From positions 3,656,882 to 3,720,881 of the forward strand of contig CM020618.1 of assembly GCA_009829735.1 (NCBI GenBank): a DNA stretch of 64,000 bases, read 5' to 3'. Shown here in pieces: positions 1 to 9,953 of this stretch; position 1 is the stretch's first letter; every line of letters begins with the position of its first letter. A program made the position numbers and the translations under genes. Below the pieces are notes generated by a model. That model ran no database searches. It was not told the DNA's origin and saw only the letters and a program-made list of their open reading frames with translations. Origin of the DNA: Pyropia yezoensis. Lineage: Eukaryota > Rhodophyta > Bangiophyceae > Bangiales > Bangiaceae.

Positions 1-409
1 CCCGTGTCGGGGGAACCGGAAGAAGTGCAAGTCGCACACACTCTCTCCCTGTTGTGGGGCAAACCCCCCACGGACAAACAAGAGGATGGTGTGTGGTCCA
101 ACAGTTTCTTGGTCGGGACGGGGACGCAGGGCCAAGCCCCGCTGTCCCTCCCCTTATCCCCCCAGGGTCCACTCAGAATCTCGCCACTCAGAATCTCCCA
201 CCCCAGCACCTGCCCACCGGGCCACACGAAAATTCAAGACGATAAATGCATAAACCCCTCAAATCCAAGTTGGATTTACTACTAAGCTAACTATCCCAAA
301 CTTAGGGAATATGGACCCAAATGCAGGGGGAGGAACGGATCCGGCTAGTGGCCTGCCGCCCCTTGCATGGCACGTGTTGCCCCCCTACCTGGGGGTCAAT
401 ACTGCCACA
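1..409 (+). repeat. Solo LTR, family LTR-1 (left end cut by window edge)
   Basis: This segment is nearly identical to 34,204-34,612, which is a complete 469-bp LTR starting TGTGGCA and ending TGCCACA. Here the first ~60 bp lie outside the window. The LTR end TGCCACA falls at 403-409 and is followed directly by reverse-transcriptase coding sequence. The next five bases, AGATC (410-414), fit a target-site duplication: restoring them gives the normal Gln-Ile-Arg-Leu reading of the RT motif. I infer a solo LTR inserted into an older chromovirus pol. Confidence 0.8.
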
Positions 410-2916
410 AGATCCGGCTTGACCCTGATCCTATCCAACTGACGGCGTTCCAAACAAAATACTTGTTCTACGAGTTCACTGTGCTACCCTTCGGGCTATC
501 AAATGCCCCCGCGGTCTTCATGAACCTAATGAATGACGTCGTCCGACCCTATCTTTACGATTTCATATGTGTCTACCTCGACGACAACCTGGTCTACAGT
601 GAAACTTACAAAGATCACCTTCAGCACCTAAGGCAAGCCCTGGACAAGCTGCGCGAGCATAAACTCTACGCCAAACTCAGCAGATGCCAATTTGCGCGAG
701 GAGGAGTGGACTACCTCGGCCATGTCATTTCCAACGAAGGCTTCTCTATGGAGGACTACAAGGTCCAAGCCATTCGATCATGGGCAACGCCGCAGAGCGA
801 AAACGATGTGCAATCTTTCCTCGGCATGGTCAACTTCTATCGTCGATTTATAAAGGGAATGGCATCCGTGGCTGCACCTCTCACAAGGCTCACTGGGAAC
901 GTCGACTTCGAATGGAACGCTGACGCCCAGAAGGCTTTTGAGCAACTACAGACCCTGACGACAAGTGCACCAGTACTGAGGCCATTCGTCAAGAGGTACC
1001 CAATCTTCGTCTCCACAGATGCCAGTGGGTTTGCTGTTGTCGCTGTCCTTGAACAAGATGACGGAAAAGGACGACGCCCAGTGGCCTACTTCTCACCGAC
1101 GCTGAACATCCACAAACAGCGCTACAGTATCCGTGAGCGCGAACTGCTCGCAGTAGTACACGCCATTCGACACTGGCGCTGCTACCTCGATGGAAGAACT
1201 TTTGAGGTGCACACCGACCATGAGTCCCTAAGGTACTTGAAGACCCAAGAGAAGCTCAACGACCGCCAAGTCAAGTGGCTACAGCTGTTGGAGCAATTCG
1301 ATTTCAAGATCATCTCCATCAAGGGCACATCCAACCCCGTTGCAGACGCTCTTTCGACGCAACCACAAGACGCCCCCGATAAGCACGCTCCCAATCAAGA
1401 TCTCTTTAGTCGCGTGCTCACCAAGACCACCGAAAGCCTAACCAAGAAAACTGAAATCAACAACCTCATGACCATAAGCCAAAGTGATCAAGACCTTGCC
1501 ACCCTAGACCAAGAGTACAACGGGGACCCCGAGTTTGCCGACCTAGTCAAAGACCCGGTATCTCCCTACCGGCTTCACATGAGGTTGTTGAAACGAGGTG
1601 ACCGTACGTGCATCCCTGTTGGTACTCTACGCCAAAGACTACTCCATGACTACCACGACATTCCAAGCCAAGGGCATATGGGAGTCAAGAAATCCACCAA
1701 CACTATTGCTTCCAAATAATACTCGAAGACCATGCGGATTGACTTCTAAAGATACGTACAATAATGTGATTTGTGCGCGGAACAAAGCTGGCACCCACTC
1801 ACCTCTGGGTCACCTCAAACCACTAGATCCACCGAACCAACGATGGGCAAGTGTCTCCATGAACTTGATCACCCCTCTTCCACTAACCCGAAGGGGCCAC
1901 AATGGCGTTTACGTCATTGTGGACAGACTTTCGAAGAGGATTCGACTAGCACCAATGAAGCCCGACTGTACTGCACCAGTCGTGGCGCAACTCTACCATG
2001 ATCACGTCTACCGTCATCACTGTCTACCATCCGATGTCGTCTGCCACCGAGACCGTACCTTCTTCTCCAACTTCTGGCAGTCGCTCACCAAAATTCTCGA
2101 GATCAAGATCAAGGCATCTTCAGCCTATCATCCCCAGACGGACGGACAAACCGAGATCATCAACAAGAAAATTGAAGAAATCCTGCGAAACTTCGTGAAC
2201 CATCATCAGGGGATTGGGACCTCTTTCTTGTTGCTGCAGAAGTAGCTTACAACCGGTCACCCAATGCGGTCACGACGTACTCCCCACTCTTCCTGAACTA
2301 TGGGTCTGAACCATGGACAGTACCTGTCGACATCGTCGACAGCGAGGAGTCGGAACTACCAGCAGTCTCGGATTCGCTAAGCAGTCTGCAAGAAGCTCAG
2401 GAGACTGCCATCACCGCCATCAAGAAAGCCAATGAGACGCGCACGGCGTACGCTAACCGTCGACGCCGACCATGTACGATCGCGGTCGACGATCTCGTGC
2501 TCCTGAGCACCACGAACCTTAGGCCGGACGCTTTCCAGGGCGCTCGCAAGTTGATGCCCAAGTTTCCGGGACCATACCAAGTCACTGAAAGCATAAATGA
2601 TGTTACGTTACGTCTGGATCTTCCTCAAGCAGTCGTCGATCGAAAGAAGCACAACGCCTGTCACGCCAGTCTACTGAAGCCTTACAACGCTGATCCGTAC
2701 GGTCGACTTCCTCCCGCTCCACCTTTTGTAGCATTTTTGGACGGATCGGTTGAGTACGAAGTGGACTGTAATATTCGGTCACGAAAACGCCGGCGACGAC
2801 TGCAGTACCTGGTCAAGTGGAAAGGCTGCGATGTCAGTGAGAACACCTGGCTAACCACGCAAGACCTCGACAACGCACCTGAGGTTCTCGACGCCTTTCT
2901 TCGACGCACGTCCTAA
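410..2916 (+). pseudogene. pol: Ty3/gypsy chromovirus pol remnant (RT, RNase H, integrase, chromodomain)
   Basis: Decayed polyprotein read in at least three frames. The first frame (to 1719) covers RT from just before the Leu-Pro-Phe-Gly-Leu motif, the active site as Tyr-Leu-Asp-Asp, and RNase H with the connection region. A shift leads to the integrase core (about 1750-2245), another to the integrase C-terminus, and the last frame (to 2916) ends in a chromodomain around 2740-2905 with the Leu-Val-Lys-Trp-Lys-Gly core. Two catalytic integrase Asp appear lost: the first reads Asn in the Ser-Met-Asn-Leu-Ile motif, the second reads His in Cys-His-Arg-Asp. gag, protease and the RT N-terminus are outside the window or lost. 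Family assignment rests on order and motifs of all domains. Confidence 0.93.
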
Positions 2917-2927
2917 GGGGGGGAGGC
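2914..2927 (+). other. Polypurine tract of the first chromovirus
   Basis: An A/G-only run of about 13 bases overlaps the pol stop codon. This is where chromoviruses place the polypurine tract that primes plus-strand DNA, so a 3' LTR should begin near 2928 (CGTAAAG, perhaps a mutated TG start). Confidence 0.6.
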
Positions 2928-3402
2928 GTAAAGATTTCCCTCTAATCCCATACCTAATACTTAAGGAAGAATATCTGGGACCTCTCCTTACAGATCCTGC
3001 CGAATCAACTCCTGGCAACATGGATCAGCTCCTTGTATTGTGGGGAATGTCGCGGTGTACCTTCCAGACTCAAGATGAGTCAGCCGCTGAATCACGGTGT
3101 CTGCCGGCCGCACGACAGCAGCCATCGACAGCCCATCATGGCCTGTCGAAAGGCGCCACCGTCGGCACCCGTGACGAGCCACATCTGCCACAGCTGGCGA
3201 GTCCGTTAAACTGTCCTCGGTGCAGCATCGCAGCGATGTGACTGGCTAGCCGGCTGGCCGATTCGGTTGACTCGATCGAACCGTGCTTACACGCCTCCCG
3301 GACCTTCGGGTCGACCGGCGCCTGGGGCCGGCTGGGGCGGCGCCCCAGGCGCCTCACGCCGGACCCCTTAGTTTGGGGCAAACTGGGGCTGCACTCCTTT
3401 AG
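2928..3402 (+). other. Probable 3' LTR remnant, no gene
   Basis: Non-coding sequence directly after the polypurine tract. It should begin with the 3' LTR of the first chromovirus, but no second copy exists in the window to set its end. A possible LTR-B start (TGTGACTGG) lies at 3237. Confidence 0.4.
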
Positions 3403-3773
3403 TGCGCACGCCCCCCCATGCTTTGTTTTGAGAGCCATGCTTTGTATTTGGGCCGTTTGATGCCTACCGGTGGCGCGACGGGGAGACGCATGCTTTGGGG
3501 CACCTCGGGTGCCCCGACGCGAGTATATAGAGCGTGGGTGTCGGCGCCACCGGGGGAGACCGGAGGGGTAACCACAGACACAGACCAAAGATGACCATCA
3601 CCCTTTGAACCGCCCTCGATCACCACCGACGTCGCGCCTTCCTCTTCCCCTGACCCACCACCGTCACCACCTCCATCCTGTTCCCCGCACTCTGTCGCCC
3701 TATTGGCTGGCACGGGTCGCTGACACCATCAGGAGAACCTTGAGGGCTGCCCAAGTGTGGGTGGTTCCTCACA
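3403..3773 (+). repeat. LTR-B copy 1, + orientation
   Basis: This block recurs as a direct repeat at 8749-9118 and partly inverted at 11,967-12,187. It ends CCTCACA, matching the inverted TGTGAGG edge of the third copy. A TATA-like box in + orientation sits at 3523-3530, and TGG follows two bases after the right end, as a primer-binding site would (TGGTAGCTTC from 3776). The true left end may lie further left at TGTGACTGG (3237). I infer an LTR of a Ty3-like element. Confidence 0.6.
3523..3530 (+). promoter_or_regulatory. TATA-like box in LTR-B
   Basis: GTATATAG lies mid-LTR in + orientation and is degraded in the 8749-9118 copy (GTACTCAG). This supports + orientation of the LTR and decay of the second copy. 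Confidence 0.45.
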
Positions 3774-4010
3774 TGTGGTAGCTTCTAATAGTTTGACTTT
3801 CTACCTGGCGGTGACTTGCGATTCCGTCTTTGATTTTTCTCCCCCTGCGATTGTGCGGTCGTGTTGCCCCCTACGTTCGTCTTGCCACGGGCATTGTAAT
3901 ACGACCGTAGCGGGTTCCACGAATCACACCGAACGAACAATTTCCTGACACAACCCTTGTGGTTGTGTTTCACGGAATGTGACTTTTGGTCAACCTATTG
4001 TTGAATCCCA
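3774..4010. other. Leader-like non-coding sequence
   Basis: Short non-coding stretch after LTR-B; no gene recognised. Confidence 0.4.
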
Positions 4011-4790
4011 GTGAGATCCACATCAGATTCGGAATACTCTTCCTCAGCACTGGCGGCCGCCTCGACCTCCTTGGCGGCCTCAGCGCGCGATACGGGGTCC
4101 ACGTCACGTGGCACCCCTCCGGTGCGCACACCCTCGACGATCCGCGCACCCCCGACGGTCCGCGCACCCCCGACGGCACGTGGCGCCTTCACGGCCCACG
4201 GTCCGTCGGCACGCGGCCCCCCGTCGGCACGCGCCCCGCCGTCGGCACGCGGCTCCCCGCAGACACACGCCCGCTCGAGGGCACATAACTCCCCGGCGGG
4301 CGCCCGCTCGATTCCTACCCCGGCGGTCCCAGTCCGCCTCCCCTCGGCGGGCCGGGCCGCACCGAAGCCCCCCCTCTTCGGCAAGGGCAAGGGCCCTGCC
4401 ACCGAGGACACGGCAGCCCGCGTCAACCGTCGCCTGTAGCTGCCCCCCTAAAAATCGGGGCGCCGTTACGCCGCCCCGCCGCCGCCGGTGATTGGTCACA
4501 TAAAGCCAACCACCGCGCGCGCGGTTGAGCAGCGTGAGCAACGCCGAATTGCCAAGAGCCACCGTGGGGCGCAACAGAAATTCCTTGGCAAACCGTGGGG
4601 TGTGCGGTGCAACAGCCTCACCGTGCTGCGTGATCCCCGCGGATCCCATCGCCACCGATACGTAATTAACCGCCCGGAAACCCTTCCCCGTTGCGAACCG
4701 TGCGGTCGTGAATTTGCGTCGGCAGAACATTTTGAGCGGCACACACGTGGCAAGGATCATCACCGCACGCTGGCGCGCCGCACCGATTGA
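4011..4790 (+). pseudogene. Low-complexity Arg/Ala/Pro ORF followed by a U1-type C2H2 zinc finger
   Basis: One frame runs from a Ser/Ala-rich start through an Arg-Ala-Pro-Pro-Thr/Ser tandem repeat (about 4130-4260), stops at TAG 4437-4439 and TAA 4449-4451, and then stays open to 4790. The last part holds a clear zinc finger, Cys-x2-Cys-x12-His-x5-His (about 4690-4760), a spacing typical of U1-like RNA- or DNA-binding fingers. No ATG opens either part. It lies between an LTR and a gag fragment, so it may be an extra or captured ORF of that element, or debris. Function unknown. Confidence 0.45.
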
Positions 4791-5135
4791 CACCTGTTGA
4801 CGCACCCCTGGATCTGGCCTAGGAGCCCGATTTTCCTCCATTGATCACCCCGCTTGGAAATCCGACAGGGCCCGACTCGGGCCTGTGCACGGCGCTTCTG
4901 AATAATCCGTTTGTGAGATTTCAACCGAATTTCTTGTGCTTCTCAAAGTAGTGCTGTACATCATTTGAAACGTTGCAGCAACTACCGCAGCACTTATCCA
5001 AATCGTGTACACCACTACCGCTGCAGACAAACTCCTATCCCACAGTCCCGAGATCTTTCTTGGGGTCCTTCCAAAGCAAGTCTTGTGAAATCTTGGTTGT
5101 AAGTTTGCTTGCCTCGGACTTGAACCCAAGACACC
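4791..5135. other. Non-coding spacer before gag
   Basis: No coding signal, repeat or RNA recognised. It directly precedes the gag ATG. Confidence 0.5.
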
Positions 5136-5748
5136 ATGGATGTACCAGTCCCAGGGGGTGTCAACCCGGCCAATCCGGGCTCGGGCTCGAACGCACCGAC
5201 CATGGAACCCTGGACAGAGCTTACAGCGTTTGTCGCGCGACTGAGTGTGCCCGACGATGCGTGCAGTATCGCTTGCACATTCCTCGACGGCGAAGCGTTC
5301 GACTCGTGGAAGGTCTACAGTCCAGGCGGCACGAGACAAGCTGCACTCGTGGCGCCAAATCAAAGACGTCGGAACGTTCAGCTCGACGCTTCTGAGCGTC
5401 CTCTTGGACATCCCTGACATCACGGAAGCCGAGAAGATTGACAGCTACACCCGAGGCTGGAAGCGGGACATCTGGCAGGCTCTTTGTCTCAAGACCTACT
5501 CGGATCTTCAATCTGTCATGACTGACGCTCTGCGTGTGGAGGCCGCCAAGGCTGGGGCCTCGACGCACCTCGGCGGCACATCTGCGAGGCCATCCACGAC
5601 GGGTGTCATTCCCATGGATATCTCCAGCATCAAAGTCGAGAAACTCACGCCTGAAGAGCGTCAGCGCTGCATGTGTGAAGGCCTCTGCCTCCGCTGCCGT
5701 GAGAAAGGACATATGCCCAAGGACTGCCCAAGAGGCCAGCGGAACTGA
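5136..5748 (+). pseudogene. gag: Ty3/gypsy gag, frameshifted, with zinc knuckle
   Basis: ATG at 5136 sits in a good context and opens a capsid-like frame. Around 5320 the frame shifts by one, and the matching downstream frame (ending TGA 5746-5748) carries the rest of the capsid and a Cys-x2-Cys-x4-His-x4-Cys zinc knuckle near the C-terminus (5690-5735). The stretch before the knuckle (Leu-Thr-Pro-Glu-Glu-Arg) is typical of chromovirus gag. Beyond the stop, a short frame to about 5885 resembles the linker leading into protease. It does not continue into a + strand pol; a pol on the opposite strand abuts it. Confidence 0.82.
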
Positions 5749-5884
5749 AGCAGCAACCGTCATCAAAACCGGTGCCAGACGCTTCTTCGGTTCCTGAAAA
5801 CATGTCGTCACCATTTGAAGGCCCGCGTCTCGGGCTTCTGCTTTCTACTGCCTCTGTCAATGGACATCTTTTAAGGTGCTGCTT

Positions 5885-8755
5885 TACGACGACAGATACC
5901 CAGTGGTCCTGATGCCCATGAAAGGGCCTGCTGTCCCGAAGGACAGCTTCCTCTTTCTCTTCTGGTGACTGTCCGTATAAACCTAGTCCCATGGGCTTTG
6001 GTACTTGTTCTTCTCAAGAACTCTGTAGTCGAAGCGCTTCTTATAGCGGGCCTGGCTCTTGGCCAGGGCCCGTCGTACGTGCGGGAGCATCTATTTGAGG
6101 TGCTCCACGAACGCCGTCTTGGCGTGTGCTGCACGGACCTCCTCGTTGGGCTCGTCCACTTGAGGTTCAAGAGCCCCCCCATGCGGCCGTTGCACCTTGG
6201 GCATCGGGGTCAGCACCAGCGTCGGTAATGGACGTGGGCTGACGAACAACATGGGGATCTCTTCGGTGCTACTGTGTACCTGGGCGTTAAACGCCAACGT
6301 GAGGACCGCCAGGGAGCGGTCCCACGTGCGTTGGTGATCAGACACATAACTTCGGAGCTGCGGGACCAAAGTCCGGTTAAACCACGCCTCATGCCTATTG
6401 GTCTGGCGGTGGTAGGGGGTGGTGTAGTTGGGGATGATTCCCAACATGCCCATCACCCCCTGAAAGAACAAGGACGCAAACTGCGGTCCATTCTTAGTCA
6501 GGACGGTGTCGGGCACGCCATAGGCGCCCACCCCGTAGTCCACAAACGTGGAGGCCACCACCAGCGCGGTGGTCTCCCATAGCGGCAAAGCTCTCGTAAG
6601 CTTTGTGAACCGATCACTCATCACCAGGATCATGTTATGTCCACGATCCGTCTCAGGAAATGGACCGAGTAGGTCCATTCCCAGCCCCGAGAATGGCTCG
6701 GTGGCTGGAAAATGGCGAATCAGGGATGTGTGCCGCCTCTCCTGGAGGCGGTTTTTAGCACACCCTGGGCACTTTGCGACCCTCGCATACACGTGGGCCA
6801 CCATAAAGGGCCAGTACCAGCGCCTCCTCATGGTCTAGTACATCTGGCATGCTCCCGGATGCCCCGCCAACGGGGATTCCAGCTCCCGTCTCAGAAGCTC
6901 CTCGTGGAGCTTCTCGGGGATCACCCGTTCGACGTTTTCGTCTAGGGGTGCTCTGCGACAGAGCACCCTTTGCTCATCATCAATGAGCACCGTAGGGTGC
7001 TCCTAATGAGCTTCCTGCTGCGCTTGCAGTAAGGGTCCTGGTCATGCTCTTTCAGGAGGACCTAGAAAGCCAACGGCTGGAGCCTTCACCCAAGGCGGCG
7101 TCGGGATCCAAGGCCATCGTCGAGGACAAGCTAACCCCCTCAGGGGGCAGATCTTCTTGTGGGGTTTGCTTGCCCTTGGGGGCCCCCTTTTTTTTGGGGT
7201 CCCCGGTGCTCCGTGTCACCGCTAGGACTGGGACCTCCACATCCAGTGGGGTCTCGTCTCTCCCGTCCGTGGGGAGTCGGGACAGGGCATCGGGCACGTG
7301 GTGCCAACGGCCTGGCTTGTGCTTGAGTTCATAATCGAACTCCGCCAGCCGGAGCCGCAACCGCGTGATCGGCCCGCTGGCTTTCGATCCCACGAAGGTC
7401 GAACGCAGCGCGGCGTGATCGCAGCGGACAACAAATCGTGCGCTCTCTAGGTGTGCGCGCAGGTGCGTCACGGCCCACACGAACCCCGAGGCCCTCGATC
7501 TCGGTAACGCAATGGTTGCGCTCCCGCTCCTCGAGGGCCCGGGAATAGTACACCACTGGGTTGTTCTCCCAATCGGGTTCTTTCTGAAAAAAGCTGCAGC
7601 CAGGCTGGCTGTAGCCTGCGTCCTCATCGACAATGTACTCCCCCTCCAGGCGCGGAAGGGACAGGACAGGGGAGGACAGGAGCTTCTCCTTCAGCATCGT
7701 GAAGGAGGAATCCTCCTCATTTGCAATAGGAGGGAGCTGCTTCGCCAGCTTTGTGCTGGTGAGGCGCGTGCGTGGACGTGCCAGTTTGGCAAAGTCCTTC
7801 ACGAAATATCTGTACACCCCGCACATACCCATGTTGCTTTTCAGCTGGGTTTGTGTGAGGGCGTACCGAATGCGGCGCAAAGCGTCCGTATCCTTCGTAT
7901 TCACGGCCACCCTCCCGAGGGTGACCATGTGCCCAAAGTATTCTACTTTCTTCTGGACGAAATGGCACTTCGTGGCCTTCAGAGTGACCCCTGCTGCGGC
8001 CAGGAGGTCAAGCACCTCGGCCACCTTGTCGAGGTGCTGCTCCGCCGTCTTAAAAAAGACGATGACATCATCTACATAGATGAGGCACGTCTGCCATTTG
8101 ACCGCTGCGAGGATCATGTCCATCGCCCGCTGAAATGTAGCGGGCGCATTGAACAGCCGAAAGGGGAGGCGCACACGTTTGCATGCGCAATGATGGCATG
8201 TGAAGGCCGATTTGTCACGGTCTTCTTCTGCCACGATTATTTGCCGATACCCGGCGTTGCAATCGAGAGTGGAGAAGGATCTGAGCCCCCCAGGGAGTCC
8301 AGGCATTCATTCATGCTCGGCAAAGGATAGGAATCCTTCAGCGTCCCCTATTTTAGGCGACGGTAGTCAATCCAGAAGCGCGGAGTCCCATCCGGCCTCG
8401 GCACCAGCACAACTGGGCTGGCCCAGTCGCTGGTGGCGGGTTCTGTAACCCCCATCTTCAGCATCCGGCCCACCTCAGCCCGTTCGATTTCAAGGGCTCG
8501 GAGGCCGGCTTTGTTGCGGTGTTGTCTCACGGGGGTAACCCCCGATTGTAGCTTGATGCGATGCTGGGTCATCCTCATCAGACCTAGCGTCCCATCCCAC
8601 AGCGTTCTGTGCCGCTGTAGGATCTTGCTCAGCCATTTGGCCAACTCTGGAGGATCGTTGCCGAGATCCACGTCCGGTTGCGCCGGCAGGGCCGGTGCGA
8701 ATGCCCTCTTCTTGAGGGTATCCAGCGTCTTCTGCGAGACAGCCAACGTGCGCAC
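5885..8755 (-). pseudogene. pol: Ty3/gypsy pol remnant on minus strand (RT, RNase H, integrase)
   Basis: Reading from 8755 downward: RT N-terminal region ending in Ile-Asp-Tyr-Arg-Arg-Leu (8755-8348), RT palm with Tyr-Val-Asp-Asp (8306-7640), RNase H and connection (about 7630-7050), integrase core (6831-6091) and integrase C-terminal domain (to about 5890). Several frameshifts separate these. In the integrase core the second catalytic Asp is replaced (Leu-Thr-Lys-Asn-Gly). In-frame TAG codons at 6091-6093 and 5983-5985 stand where the intact relative at 45.7-49.8 kb has Trp. The protein is clearly related to that element. Protease and gag are missing, and the 5' end is cut at the LTR-B copy at 8749. 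Confidence 0.92.
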
Positions 8756-9118
8756 GCCCGCCCATGCTTTGCTGTGAGAGCCATGCTATGTTTTGGAGCC
8801 GCTTTGTGCCTACCAGCGGCGCGACAGGGAAATGCATGCTTTGCGGCACCCCGGGAGCCCCGACGCGAGTACTCAGTGCGTGGGTATCCGCGCCACCGGG
8901 GGAGACCGGACGGAAAACCATAGACACAGACCAAGGACGACCTTACCCCTTCGAACCACCCTCGACCCCCACTGACGTCACGCTGTCCTCTTCCCCGGAC
9001 CCACCACCGTTATCACCCCCATTCCCTTTTTCACACCCGGCTGCCCTATTGGCTGGCACCGGTCGCTGACACCCATCACGAGTACGTTGAAGGCTACCCA
9101 AGTGTGGGTGTTTCCCCA
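8749..9118 (+). repeat. LTR-B copy 2, direct repeat of 3403-3773
   Basis: Aligns along its length with 3403-3771 with many substitutions and short indels. It truncates the minus-strand pol at its 5' side. The TATA-like box is lost. I see no matching 5-bp duplication around the pair, so the two copies need not be the ends of one element. Confidence 0.65.
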
Positions 9119-9953
9119 GAATCTGCCGCCTTCATTGGACCCGGTCATCGCCCATGTCCCCGCGGCAACGACCACGCCGTCTTGGTGTATCTACCCGCGT
9201 ATCCTCCTTCCCATGTACATCTCTGCTCTCTGGGAATAGACAGCAGACCTCCGGTCATGCCGGCCACATGGGGGCCAGATGTCCCCAGCTGCCGGTGCTG
9301 CATCGTTTTGTGGCCGTTGCGGAGAGACCATCTCAGGGCGACTGAGCGGTGCTTCATCTGTTGGGGTACCCCGACGATCCCGCATCGCTCAAGGGCCCTC
9401 AAAAGTCCGTCATCTTGACTGGAGAACAGCGGCGCTTTGTCGGCGTGGACGTCTTCACACGTCTGGCCATATTGAGGTTTTTATCCTAGTACGTCAAAGC
9501 GCATGGTCTGCAACATCAACATGACAGGACCAAGTTCCGTCCAGACACGGATCTTTGAGCTGTTCTTGGCGAGGACGAGTGTGTCTTCTTCCAGGTATGT
9601 GCCGTCTTGGATGAGGCGTTGAGACCAGGAGAACAGTGCATTTTGACAGTCATTGCGCTTGTCTCTTGATGCGTTTATATAGAGGTCAATGGGTAGCAGA
9701 TGAAGTGCTGTCTGCTGCTCGCCATATTTGTGTACAGAAGTCGTTCGGGGTGGCTGATTTGCTCATGCGGCTTCTTGTGCCTTCGCCCACGTGCTCATGT
9801 GCGCGCACACCAACGTCTCACCTATGGGTTAGATCTCTAAACACATGTCTTCGCACCTGAGAAGAATGCAGCTGTCGGTGGACGCTGACCAGCGTCTCTT
9901 CGGCAAGTTAGTTTCGGCAGTGTACGGCGACCAACCTACTACTGAATAGGCTA
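9119..9953. other. No confident gene; possible decayed 5' part of the AAA-like gene
   Basis: Short broken frames on + just upstream of the AAA-like relic may be its N-terminal part. I could not find a P-loop. Confidence 0.3.

Noticed and set aside
3403..9118. One intact retrotransposon bounded by the two LTR-B copies
   Set aside because: gag and pol inside are on opposite strands, pol is truncated at the LTR, and no 5-bp duplication is seen outside the pair.
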